The notes beneath the pieces are model-generated. The model was not told where the DNA came from, did no database searches, and was given only the letters and a program-made list of their open reading frames with translations. The position numbers and the translations under genes were made by a program. DNA of 34,414 nucleotides from positions 1-34,414 of the forward strand of contig CALTWN010000009.1 of NCBI GenBank assembly GCA_943913205.1, read 5' to 3'. Numbering within the stretch: position 1 is the stretch's first letter; the number at the start of each line of letters is the position of its first letter. Below, piece by piece: positions 14,785-23,653 of the stretch. The stretch is from an uncultured Bartonella sp. (GTDB lineage: Bacteria; Pseudomonadota; Alphaproteobacteria; Rhizobiales; Rhizobiaceae).

Positions 14785-17706
14785 TTATCCTATCACACCT
14801 AAATTTCTTAGTTCATGCAAAGCCTCAGCGTCGCGCAGAGTAACATCTGGATAAGCTTTGTCGCTTCCAACATCTAAGCTATAACGCCATGAACGCATGC
14901 ATTTTTTACCCAAAGCCTTAGTTATTTTAACAGCTATATTATCTACATCTTCCAACGTAAAGCATTCTTTTTTTATATCTTCTTCTAATGCTTCTAAGGC
15001 TACCAACTCTATGTCACTGGTAATACAAATATCTGCCATATTCAATCCTTCTATAGCATTTATTATGCTTTTATCGGCTATATAAACTACTGGTTTTGCC
15101 TCCAATGAAGATCCTATGGATTTTTTTGCTCGCTCTAATTCCAGAGCGCCTGTTACAACTTTGCGCAATTTACGTATTTTTTGCCATCTTTTTTCTAAAG
15201 AATTATTAATCCAATTTTCAGGAATATCTAAAAATTTTTGCAAATGTACAGATTCTCCCTTATAACGCTCTTGCCACGCCTCCTCCGCAGTAAAAACTAG
15301 CATAGGAGCTAACCACAAATTCATATAATCAAAAATTTTACTTATACTATATAAAGCAGCCAAACGACGCTTTGAAGATGGGGCATCACAATATAAAACA
15401 TCTTTTCTGATATCAAAATAAAAAGCTGATAAGTCAACTATAGCGAAATCTAATAAACTATGTATTATCTTTTTAAAATCAAACTTTTCATAACATGTTT
15501 TTATCATTATATCTAGCTTAGCCACATTATGTAACATATATTGTTCCAAATTTGGCAAATCTTGATATTCAACTTCGGTACCATCATAATGACTAAGTGT
15601 ACCTAGCATCCAGCGCAAAACATTACGTATTTTACGATAATAATCAACATTCATTTGAATAATTTTCTCGCCCACACGCTGATCTTCACAATAGTCAGAA
15701 GTCATAGCCCATAATCTTAAAATATCTGCTCCAAATTTATCGCAAATAGTTTGTGGGCTAACTACATTGCCCAAAGATTTTGACATTTTTCTACCCCGCT
15801 CGTCTAAGGTAAATCCATGCGTTACTAATTTCTTATAAGGAGCTACCCCCTTTGTAGCACAAGATTCTAATAAAGAAGATTGAAACCACCCTCTATGCTG
15901 GTCAGACCCTTCAAAATACAAATCTGCGGGGAAACGTAATTCATGTCTATTATCTAAAATATAACTATGGCTACAACCTGAATCAAACCATACATCTAAA
16001 ATATCAGTAACTTGTTTCCAATCTTCATTTGCTCGCTTACCTAAAAAGCGCTCTCTTGAACCTTCTTTAAACCAAGCATCTGCGCCCTCTGATTTAAATG
16101 CATCTAAAATTCTATTATTTACAGCTTCATCTTCTAAAATCTCGCCACTATCTTTAATAAAAATACAAATCGGCACACCCCAACTGCGCTGCCTTGAAAT
16201 AACCCAATCTGGGCGATCTTTAATCATCGCCTCTAAACGCGATTTAGCAGCTTTAGGATTAAATTCTACATCATTTATTTGAGTTAAAGCTATAGAGCGT
16301 AATGTTTTGCCATCGCTTAATTGTTTGTCCATAGCAATAAACCATTGAGGCGTATTACGCGAAATCAAAGGTTTTTTAGAACGCCAGCTATGAGGATATG
16401 AATGCTTTATACGACCTCTTGCAAACAAGTAATTCAGATTTATAAGTTGCTCTATTATTACCGTGTTTGCACTGCCTTTTTTGCCTTTTTCATCTATAAT
16501 ACGTAAAGGATTGTTTTCGCCAAAAACAGGAACTTGAGGTGTATAATAACCGTTATCATCTACTGTAAACGGTATTTCAGTATCAATATGTTTTTCTTTT
16601 AAAAGTTTTTCACTTTTAGTCCAAATATCAAAATCTTCTCTACCATGACTAGGAGCCGTATGAACAAACCCCGTGCCTGCCTCAGATGTGACATGATCAC
16701 CATCTAACATAGGAACAATAAAATCATACCCAGTAGAAATTTTAGCAAAAGGATGTTGCAAAGCAATATCTAAAAATTCGCTATTGTTAATAGAGCGTAT
16801 TTTAGTTAACTCTAATTTAGCTTTTTCAGAGCACATCTTAGAAAGATTATCGGCAAATATAAGCTTTTCACCTATTTGAGCACCAAAATCATTTTCAGTT
16901 TTTGTTACTTCAAATAAACTATATTCAATTTGCGAATTATAAGAAACAGCTCTATTCGCCGGTAAAGTCCAAGGAGTTGTTGTCCAAATAACTACATAAG
17001 CTCCAAGTAAATCTTCACTATTGGAAAATTTTACTGGAAATTTAACCCAAACCGCGTCAGATTCATAATCATGATATTCTATTTCTGCCTCGGCTAAAGC
17101 AGTTTTTTCTGTAACCGACCACATTACAGGTTTTGAACCACGATATAGCTGCTTAGTTTTAACAAACTTCAAAAGCTCACTAGCTATTATAGCCTCAATT
17201 TCAGTATTCATAGTTAAATATGGGTTGGCAAAATCGGCCAAAATGCCAAAACGTTGAAATTGTTTAGTTTGCTCACCAACCCAATGCGCGGCAAAATTCC
17301 TACATTGTTGCCTAAATTCATTTATTTCAGTTTCATCTTTATTTTTGCCCTTACTGCGATAATCTTCCTCCACCTTCCATTCTATGGGCAGCCCATGACA
17401 ATCCCAACCAGGAACAAAAGCGCAATCAAAACCAGACATCTGTTTTGAGCGCACAATAACATCTTTTAAAATTTTATTTAAAGCGTGACCTATATGCAAA
17501 TTTCCATTTGCGTAAGGAGGACCGTCATGTAAAATATATTTTTTTTTGCCAGCAGATTCACTACGTAATTTTGTATAAAGATCTTGTTTTTGCCACGCAT
17601 CTATAACGCTAGGTTCTTTTTGCGGCAGAGCAGCGCGCATAGCAAAATTAGTATCTGGTAAAAATAACGTTTTAGAATAATCTAATAACTGTTCTTTAGT
17701 GTTCAT
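14785..17706 (-). CDS. ileS: Isoleucyl-tRNA synthetase
   Basis: 973 residues, class I aminoacyl-tRNA synthetase. The HIGH motif is in ANGNLHIGHALNK (about residue 69) and KMSKS in GRKMSKSLGN (about residue 639). The CP1 editing domain has the expected VIWTTTPWTLPANRA and GTGFVHTAPSHG. The anticodon-binding domain follows DYCEDQRVGE. The C-terminus lacks a zinc finger of the E. coli type, as is usual for alphaproteobacterial IleRS. The gene charges tRNA-Ile. No T-box or other leader is apparent in the 130 bases upstream, which instead carry the terminator of the neighbouring omp gene facing the same way. Confidence 0.97.
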   Translation of the reverse strand: MNTKEQLLDYSKTLFLPDTNFAMRAALPQKEPSVIDAWQKQDLYTKLRSESAGKKKYILHDGPPYANGNLHIGHALNKILKDVIVRSKQMSGFDCAFVPGWDCHGLPIEWKVEEDYRSKGKNKDETEINEFRQQCRNFAAHWVGEQTKQFQRFGILADFANPYLTMNTEIEAIIASELLKFVKTKQLYRGSKPVMWSVTEKTALAEAEIEYHDYESDAVWVKFPVKFSNSEDLLGAYVVIWTTTPWTLPANRAVSYNSQIEYSLFEVTKTENDFGAQIGEKLIFADNLSKMCSEKAKLELTKIRSINNSEFLDIALQHPFAKISTGYDFIVPMLDGDHVTSEAGTGFVHTAPSHGREDFDIWTKSEKLLKEKHIDTEIPFTVDDNGYYTPQVPVFGENNPLRIIDEKGKKGSANTVIIEQLINLNYLFARGRIKHSYPHSWRSKKPLISRNTPQWFIAMDKQLSDGKTLRSIALTQINDVEFNPKAAKSRLEAMIKDRPDWVISRQRSWGVPICIFIKDSGEILEDEAVNNRILDAFKSEGADAWFKEGSRERFLGKRANEDWKQVTDILDVWFDSGCSHSYILDNRHELRFPADLYFEGSDQHRGWFQSSLLESCATKGVAPYKKLVTHGFTLDERGRKMSKSLGNVVSPQTICDKFGADILRLWAMTSDYCEDQRVGEKIIQMNVDYYRKIRNVLRWMLGTLSHYDGTEVEYQDLPNLEQYMLHNVAKLDIMIKTCYEKFDFKKIIHSLLDFAIVDLSAFYFDIRKDVLYCDAPSSKRRLAALYSISKIFDYMNLWLAPMLVFTAEEAWQERYKGESVHLQKFLDIPENWINNSLEKRWQKIRKLRKVVTGALELERAKKSIGSSLEAKPVVYIADKSIINAIEGLNMADICITSDIELVALEALEEDIKKECFTLEDVDNIAVKITKALGKKCMRSWRYSLDVGSDKAYPDVTLRDAEALHELRNLGVIG

Positions 17707-17786
17707 ACAAAATCCATCTATAAAAATTACGCTTTTTATAGAATAAATTTTATTATTAAAAATTGCAAGTATATATCAAAAGCTAT

Positions 17787-17817
17787 AAAAAAAGCGAGGC
17801 ATATAGCCTCGCTTTTT
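17787..17817 (-). terminator. Rho-independent terminator of the first Omp25-like gene
   Basis: Perfect 12-base inverted repeat: AAAAAGCGAGGC (17789-17800), a five-base loop, then GCCTCGCTTTTT (17806-17817). On the minus strand the hairpin is followed by a T run. It lies 22 bases after the stop of the 17840-18598 gene and would also work in the plus direction. Confidence 0.9.
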
Positions 17818-17839
17818 CGGTAATATAATTCACTAAAAA

Positions 17840-18598
17840 CTAGAATTTATAAGCAACACCAACGCGGAAGTTGTTTGATCTTAAGCTAATATCTTTTGAA
17901 TCTTTAGTAACTACTTTGTTATCTTTTAAAAAACTTTCTGCAGGATTTTTAAGATCTTGGTAACGATAGTCAGCGCGTAATACTAAATTATCAGAAACTG
18001 CATAATCTACACCAGCACCTAAGTTCCAGCCAGAAGCAACTTTATAAGCAGGTTTTTTACCTTTAGCGAGTTCGCCATCAGTAAGACCTTCAGCTCTTTG
18101 GCAATCAGCAAATGACAAACCACCAGCTACATATGGCAATATACGACCTAAGCTATAACCCAAACGAGCTCTTACAGCGCCATCAAATCTTGATTTAGCA
18201 ATGTTAGTTATATTTTCATCACCTTCTACAGTAGTTTCTTTTTTAACAGCGTTTAAATTAATGTCACCATCTAAACCAGCAACAATATTGCTACCTAGGT
18301 CAATATTATAACCAGCATATAAACCACCGCTTACGCCTGCTGGCTTACCGAAAGTGTTATCTAAACCTGTGTTAATATCATCTTTATCACCTTTTTTACC
18401 AGTGTAACGAAGATATGATGATTCATAACCTAATTGAGCACCAGCATATAGACCTTCCCAAGAAAAAGCAGCAGGACCCTTTTTAGAACTAATGACAGAA
18501 GATATATGGCGATGCGGCACATCAGCAGCCGAAGCGTTTGATGCAAAAACTAGAGCAGCAACAGAAGCTGAACTAAGAATAATTGATTTTACAGACAT
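17840..18598 (-). CDS. Omp25/hemin-binding-protein-like outer membrane beta-barrel protein (copy 1)
   Basis: 252 residues. A signal peptide of about 24 residues (cut after SNASA) is followed by a short linker, then an eight-strand type barrel starting with FSWEGLYAGAQLGYESS. Alternating strands include GGLYAGYNIDLG, GAVRARLGYSLGRILPYVAGG, GAGVDYAVSDNLVLRADYRYQD and a terminal FRVGVAYKF; the final Phe is the BAM recognition residue. Similar barrels are Omp25/Omp31 in Brucella and the hemin-binding Hbp family in Bartonella; which function applies here cannot be read from sequence. TGGAGT precedes the ATG. It is closest to copy 2, probably a tandem duplicate. It has its own terminator. Confidence 0.88.
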   Translation of the reverse strand: MSVKSIILSSASVAALVFASNASAADVPHRHISSVISSKKGPAAFSWEGLYAGAQLGYESSYLRYTGKKGDKDDINTGLDNTFGKPAGVSGGLYAGYNIDLGSNIVAGLDGDINLNAVKKETTVEGDENITNIAKSRFDGAVRARLGYSLGRILPYVAGGLSFADCQRAEGLTDGELAKGKKPAYKVASGWNLGAGVDYAVSDNLVLRADYRYQDLKNPAESFLKDNKVVTKDSKDISLRSNNFRVGVAYKF

Positions 18599-18792
18599 TG
18601 TAATACTCCATTACGATTTTACTAAACTAAACATCATATGCTTAGCACGATATGAGGCATACTATCAAAGTAATATCCCTGCGTCTATAGTTTTTTCATA
18701 ATATTGATACAAAAAACTAGATATTGTGCTTTTCATGCAACAGTTAAATAAAGTAATAGTTTTATCCTAAAATTTTTAAGCTTTAGTTACAA

Positions 18793-18828
18793 TAAAAAAA
18801 TAGCCTATATTAAAAATACAGGCTATTT
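18793..18828 (-). terminator. Rho-independent terminator of the second Omp25-like gene
   Basis: Inverted repeat with one mismatch: AAATAGCCTATATT (18798-18811) against AATACAGGCTATTT (18815-18828), loop of three bases. On the minus strand it is followed by a run of T. It begins 24 bases after the stop of the gene at 18853-19659. Confidence 0.85.
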
Positions 18829-18852
18829 AAAAACTTAAATTATGCTTAAATA

Positions 18853-19659
18853 TTAAAACTTATAGGCAAGACCAAAGCGTATATTGTGAGATTTTAAACT
18901 TATATCTTCAGCCCCTTTATCAGATAATTTATTATCCTCTAAATATTGAACTGGAGGTTCTTTAAAATCTTGATACCGATAATCTGCACGTACAAGAACA
19001 TTATCAGTTAAAGCATAATCTACGCCGCCACCCATATTATAACCAACGGCAAATTTGCTCTTTATAGTATTACCATTTAATTTATTATGCTCTATCTGCC
19101 CTTTTGCAGCTTCAAGTTCAAGAAAAGAAGCGCCACCAGCTATATAAGGGAGTACTCTACCAAAATCATAGCCTAAACGACCTCGAACTGCACCAGTATA
19201 GTTTTCTTTATAGCTAGCTGTAACTTTATTATCTTTAGTTACTTCTGCTTTAGAACGACTTAGATCTAAACCTCCGTCTATACCAGCAATGATATTATGC
19301 CCCATATTGACATTATACCCACCATAAACACCACCAATAATACCTGAAGGTTTACTATATTCAGCATCTATAGAAGCTTGATCGCCACGATTATCTATAC
19401 TGGATCGAGCTATAGTATTATGAAACTCACTGATTGATCTACCTAATTCTGCACCAACGTAAAAACCCTGCCAAGCAAAACTAGAAGGAAGCGCCTTAAT
19501 AGATGGACGAGATATATTCAAATTGATGGGACGAAAATGTATAGGATGAAAAGCAGAGCGCCCTTCTAACTTCTCACGAACTAAATCGGCTCCAAAAGCA
19601 TTAGACACAAAAACTAAAGCTGTTACAGAAACAGCGGCATAAATAATTGACTTAGACAT
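18853..19659 (-). CDS. Omp25/hemin-binding-protein-like outer membrane beta-barrel protein (copy 2)
   Basis: 268 residues from the ATG at 19659 (a TTG four codons upstream is in frame but less likely). A signal peptide ends near SNAFG, followed by a longer linker than in copy 1 (about 45 residues, basic) and a barrel starting FAWQGFYVGAELGRS. It aligns with copy 1 along its length: GGVYGGYNVNMGHNIIAGIDGG, GAVRGRLGYDFGRVLPYIAGG, GGGVDYALTDNVLVRADYRYQD and terminal IRFGLAYKF. The predicted location is the outer membrane. It is the upstream member of a tandem pair, and the 2.3 kb of non-coding DNA before it must contain its promoter. Confidence 0.88.
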   Translation of the reverse strand: MSKSIIYAAVSVTALVFVSNAFGADLVREKLEGRSAFHPIHFRPINLNISRPSIKALPSSFAWQGFYVGAELGRSISEFHNTIARSSIDNRGDQASIDAEYSKPSGIIGGVYGGYNVNMGHNIIAGIDGGLDLSRSKAEVTKDNKVTASYKENYTGAVRGRLGYDFGRVLPYIAGGASFLELEAAKGQIEHNKLNGNTIKSKFAVGYNMGGGVDYALTDNVLVRADYRYQDFKEPPVQYLEDNKLSDKGAEDISLKSHNIRFGLAYKF

Positions 19660-20024
19660 AAATACACTCAAATAGAATAACTAATTATTTTAGATAATAG
19701 CAGATAATTTGTATAAAAGCTACTATTTTTATCAAAATTTTATCATATAAATTAATTTATATGATAATAGCTGGCAATTCATATATAAAAAATAAAAAAC
19801 ACTTTATAATGCTGCTAATTTAGAAAATGATCCTGGCTATCAGTTTAACGTAATAATCACTAATAATTTATGTAGCCTTATTACTAATCTAATAAACAAG
19901 TATATAAACAAAATGCTATGCATCTTTTTGTATAAATTTGGTTGTGTAATCTACATTTTCTTTGATTAAATTAAGTATTATCTGAATTATGATAATTGAA
20001 ACATAAATATTTTGATAACCATCT
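19660..20024. other. Non-coding stretch upstream of barrel gene copy 2
   Basis: 365 bases with stops in all frames and no recognisable gene, RNA or repeat. The part next to 19660 should hold the promoter and leader of the barrel gene; I could not pick a convincing -35/-10 pair. The other end borders the remains of the helicase gene. Confidence 0.5.
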
Positions 20025-20640
20025 TTAATCAATAAATACTTCAAGTATATCAAACTCTCTGGGGGTCTCAAGCCAATTTGTTGGCCAAATGCTATCTTTT
20101 TTTAAATATTTTTCTGTAATTGTCATATTCTCTAACAAATTTAAAAGCATTATAAGTAAAACACCATCGCATTTCACAGCTAAGGTAGTCAGTGTACCTT
20201 ATTGGGGTTTAATTCAGCATTTAACATTTAAATTGTCTGCAGTTTTTTACCCAAACCTCAAAATTACTATATAGTATACCATAAAACTATATGTTTGTCT
20301 TTCTCTAGAATATCACAATTAGAAAAATCTCTAAAAGCTTTAGACAACAAAGAAAATTCAAGTTTAACATTTATGTTATTTACAGCAAAAAAGTGAATAT
20401 AAAACATTAAAAAAACTATGGCCAAAATATATATTTAAAAAACCAAAACTTGCAAAACTTTATTATCATGATTTTTACCATAAATCGGTTTAATAAAAAT
20501 TAAATCGCGTTCATTTCCTTGAACATTAGCAAGATTTTTATAAAAATGTTTCCTGCTTCTAATCTTATTTTTTCTATAATATTCTCCGAATAAACTATTG
20601 ACAAATGATAACCCTATTTTTGCCATCAATTTTATTTATT
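20025..20640 (-). pseudogene. Frameshifted remnant of a large SF1 helicase with C-terminal nuclease-like domain (DUF4011/DUF3320 type)
   Basis: No open frame spans this region, but consecutive minus-strand pieces in different frames match the C-terminal part of large superfamily-1 helicases, in the right order. 20629-20435 encodes YKNLANVQGNERDLIFI, very close to the helicase motif 'VKNLENVQGDERDVIFI'. Next, NVLYSLFCCK (about 20412-20381) recalls '(R)LNVLFTRAKK'. Next, TYNAFKFVREYDNYRK (about 20160-20110) matches 'TYHSAKSVRERDxLR' of the MTES_1575-type endonuclease domain. Finally SIWPTNWLETP (20093-20061) matches 'RIWSTDWFxNP', followed by a stop at 20025. Internal stops and at least two frame changes make it dead. 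Family names are from memory; a translated search would settle it. Confidence 0.7.
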
Positions 20641-21930
20641 GTCATTGCATAACAATAACACCAAAACCATTATTAAGCGTTTTTTCATAAATCTGATGGT
20701 TTTGACTGTTTACACTATTATTAATTATAATAAAATAATAGTTATAAAGTGAAATTAAGCTTCTAACTTTATAAAGGATATTTCAATTCTAACATACAAA
20801 GCAATCTATAAGACGATAGTACTATATACACAATAGCTTCGGAGGTTTCATAATCAGATACTGCAGACATCCTCCACTTTTACTGGCAGAGCTATTTTAA
20901 AGAATCTAAGCAAAAGGAAAATAATTTACCTAATGCTGAGATAGAAAAGCCATTCGCTAAAAAATTAGCTGTTCCTTCTATATCTTAAATATTAGATTCT
21001 CTGCCCTTCAAATTTGCACTATTAGTATTAAATGATATTTGTTTTTTTAAAGAGTAATAATTCATTTCCTGTACTGATAACATCAATTAATATATGAAAA
21101 CAAATTTCCTTAAACTATTGCCAAAATAATTAATATCTTTATAAATACCCATGCCTGACACCATATTTTCTAGGTAAGTTTTTAGATCTCCTTGAATATT
21201 TGCTACTTCTTTTAAAAAATGTTGTTATTTCAATGTAAGATATTATGGTAAATAATAACAAATTTAGACTTGTTAATTAAGCTAACTAATATTAAAAATC
21301 AAGAATATCGAATAATTAATTTAAATTATAATTCTGCGATACATACAATTATTCATATAGTAACAAAAATTTATCTGATTTATTATCTCATCTTAACTAT
21401 TAACATAGCGTAAATAAGCATTTTTTGTCCTACTTAAACTTTCTTCGATTTGCGATTTATCAATAACTACTATAATTATCATTTATCTTTTCGTTCACAG
21501 ATTTTATGTCTTAAATACCTGCATTCAAAGAATACTACACCTTTATTTCGCACCGTTATTTACTTCCTAAATAAATTTAATTGCACTTCTAAGTTTTTTA
21601 TGTCAATTCATTCTTAACATAACCGATTTTTATAGTGTATTAATATTATAATCATCTACTATATAAGATGACTCAGGCCTTAAATTACCAGAAGTTAATA
21701 ATTGTCGCTTATACCTCTTAATCTTACTATTATACAGTCATACTACCATTTTCACCTAAGAGTAATATTTACTTAAGTACTATGTTTATTCTAATTGCAC
21801 TAGAATCATTTTAAGTTTAAATTTACAATATTAAGCTAAAAATAAGGCTTTATCATCAACCTATTTTATAAAAACTGTCTTTTCTAGTTTGAAACATTGT
21901 CTTAATTAAAGGTAAAATTTTTTATATCAT
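20641..21930. other. Eroded DNA between barrel genes, probably more of the dead helicase gene
   Basis: About 1.3 kb without an intact gene and strongly AT-rich. Minus-strand fragments still look protein-like: DLKTYLENMVSGMGIYKDIN followed in frame, across a stop, by QEMNYYSLKKQISFNTNSA (about 21215-21000), and a run around 21480-21415 reading IDKSQIEESLSRTKNAYLRY. A piece near 20850-20775 reading SEAIVYIVLSSYRLLCML is weakly similar to the helicase region before 'WHYRS'. These fit upstream parts of the same decayed gene, but the assignment is tentative. The bases next to 21930 lie downstream of the third barrel gene; no clear terminator hairpin was found there. Confidence 0.4.
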
Positions 21931-22668
21931 CTAAAAATGTAGTAATAAGCCTAAATCTACATCGTTAGTATTATAATTAACTTTATTATAAAGACTGCGG
22001 CGTCTTGGAACAGAAGTTGCTATTTCTTTTAGATATTGAATATTTCTAAATTTATACGCAATCCTAATGTCTAAATGTGAGTTGATCGCTAAATCGAGAC
22101 CAGATCCGTATTCTAAATTATATTTACCACTTATTACATTTTTATCTTTAAAAGAATTTTGATAAACACCTAGCCATATATATGGCTTCAAAATATTAAA
22201 ACTACTACCTACAGTTAGACGTAAACCTTTATTAATAGAATCTTCTATAAAATTATTGCTAATAGGCCTTTCACCATTTATAGACGTATCAACAATAGAG
22301 GATTTATTTTGTTCTACAAAAGCTTCCGCGCCAATTATAATATTAAACGAGTTTTTATAAAATTGTTTATTATATCCTAAAACAAAACTTCGTTGTTTAA
22401 AATCACCTTGACGATTTTGCAAATCGGTTTTGAAGTTTGTACTGTCTTTTAGAACTAATGTCCCACCCAGATACATGCCATCCCAAAAATTTTCCTTAAG
22501 ATTTTTTGTTTTAAAGACAGAGGGTATGCTATAGCGCGGTGATAAAACATCATTTTCTTCTAAAAAACTATCATAATAATAATCTTTAATACCAAAATCA
22601 TTAGCTTTTACATCTAAAGTACCTAAAAAAAGTAAATTAAGGCACAAAAACCTACAAGAAAAACGCAT
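21931..22668 (-). CDS. Diverged outer membrane beta-barrel protein (copy 3)
   Basis: 245 residues from the ATG at 22668, chosen because GGAGA lies six bases upstream; an in-frame ATG eight codons earlier lacks such a site. A signal peptide of about 22 residues ends near DVKA. The barrel opening NFWDGMYLGGTLVLKD matches the W-x-G-x-Y-x-G strand of its neighbours, and it ends DVDLGLLLHF with terminal Phe. Between these it has drifted far: the conserved 'GAVRxRLGY...LPYxAGG' reads GLRLTVGSSFNILKPYIWLG, and the late strand is SGLDLAINSHLDIRIAYKFR. It is unlike copies 1, 2 and 4, which resemble one another more. It may be relaxed or under strong diversifying selection; it is intact, with no internal stop. 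Confidence 0.78.
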   Translation of the reverse strand: MRFSCRFLCLNLLFLGTLDVKANDFGIKDYYYDSFLEENDVLSPRYSIPSVFKTKNLKENFWDGMYLGGTLVLKDSTNFKTDLQNRQGDFKQRSFVLGYNKQFYKNSFNIIIGAEAFVEQNKSSIVDTSINGERPISNNFIEDSINKGLRLTVGSSFNILKPYIWLGVYQNSFKDKNVISGKYNLEYGSGLDLAINSHLDIRIAYKFRNIQYLKEIATSVPRRRSLYNKVNYNTNDVDLGLLLHF

Positions 22669-22752
22669 AATTATCTCCATATATTTCAACATATATGATA
22701 TGCATCAAACTATTCCAACAAAGGCATGGTTGTATCAAAAGTCTATACACAA

Positions 22753-22784
22753 AAAAAGCAGTAGCTTTAATACCACTGCTTTTT
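22753..22784 (-). terminator. Rho-independent terminator of the fourth Omp25-like gene
   Basis: Ten-base perfect stem AAAAAGCAGT (22753-22762) and ACTGCTTTTT (22775-22784) around a 12-base loop. On the minus strand it is followed by a T run. It starts 24 bases after the stop of the barrel gene at 22809, the same spacing as the other two barrel-gene terminators. Confidence 0.85.
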
Positions 22785-22808
22785 ACAACTTATATAAGGA
22801 GTTTGTTA

Positions 22809-23555
22809 TTAAAATTTATAGGCAACACCTACACGCACATCATGTGTCTTGTATTTAATTGTTGCATTACGCTTATTGGATAGCGTAAAGTCTTTTTTAC
22901 CATAATCGCTATAGCGATATTCTAAGCGAACTAAGATATTATCTGTTGCAGCATAATCTATGCCTGCTCCTACAGTCCAACCTACATAGGTTTGGTCTTT
23001 ACTATTTGATGATACTCTTACACCATTGTCAGAATTCTCGCGATAACTAGAATCATCAGTGCTAAGCCTTGAATAAGCTACACCAGCTGCTAAATATGGT
23101 AGAATACGGTCACGGCCATAACCTATGCGCAATCTTGTTGCGCCTGACCATTTTTCAGATAAGCCTAAATTATAGTTGTACTTATCATTATTATCGCTGT
23201 CACTGCGGTAACCGTGATGTCCCTTTAATTTATTCCACAGCATGTCTGTTTCAATACCAAATAAGCTACCATTTTCTAAATTTGTATTAAAACCAGCAAA
23301 TGCACCGGCCGCTCCGCCTTTAACATCATCGCCGAAATTATAGTCAGCTTTTGAGTTACCATAAATACGGGCCTTTTGTCTACCCCATTTATAACCTGCT
23401 TGCGCTCCTATATAAAAGCCTGTCCATGTAAAATTATTTATAGGTTTTACTATCACGGTTGGTATTTCGTGATGACGAATAATATCCGCAGCGTTAGCAT
23501 TTGTTATAGCAGAAAGAGCTAAAACTGACACAGCAGCCATAAGTTTAGTTTTCAT
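22809..23555 (-). CDS. Omp25/hemin-binding-protein-like outer membrane beta-barrel protein (copy 4)
   Basis: 248 residues from the ATG at 23555, which follows GGAGAAAACA; an ATG four codons upstream contains part of that Shine-Dalgarno element and is therefore unlikely. The signal peptide ends in TNANA (22 residues). The barrel starts FTWTGFYIGAQAGYKWGRQ and has GAAGAFAGFNTNLENGSLFGIE, RLRIGYGRDRILPYLAAGVAYS, VGAGIDYAATDNILVRLEYRYSD and terminal DVRVGVAYKF. It is nearest in style to Omp25/Omp31-type porin-like proteins of Brucella and Bartonella; a heme- or surface-binding role is possible. It is separated from nrnC downstream by the terminator of its own promoter region. Confidence 0.88.
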   Translation of the reverse strand: MKTKLMAAVSVLALSAITNANAADIIRHHEIPTVIVKPINNFTWTGFYIGAQAGYKWGRQKARIYGNSKADYNFGDDVKGGAAGAFAGFNTNLENGSLFGIETDMLWNKLKGHHGYRSDSDNNDKYNYNLGLSEKWSGATRLRIGYGRDRILPYLAAGVAYSRLSTDDSSYRENSDNGVRVSSNSKDQTYVGWTVGAGIDYAATDNILVRLEYRYSDYGKKDFTLSNKRNATIKYKTHDVRVGVAYKF

Positions 23556-23653
23556 TGTTTTCTCCATTTATATATGTACTACCAAGACCTATATAGAGCG
23601 CTTGAAAAATAGGCTGTAGTAAATATGCAACAGGTTAACAAGAATAGCGTATT

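Noticed and set aside
20089..20274. 61-codon plus-strand open frame in the barrel island
   Set aside because: It is antisense to the fossil helicase C-terminus and has no family resemblance; the minus-strand reading explains the sequence better.
20844..20988. Plus-strand run reading HFYWQSYFKESKQKENN and onward to a stop
   Set aside because: About 45 codons, no start with a ribosome-binding site, and opposite in strand to the recognisable debris; probably a shadow.
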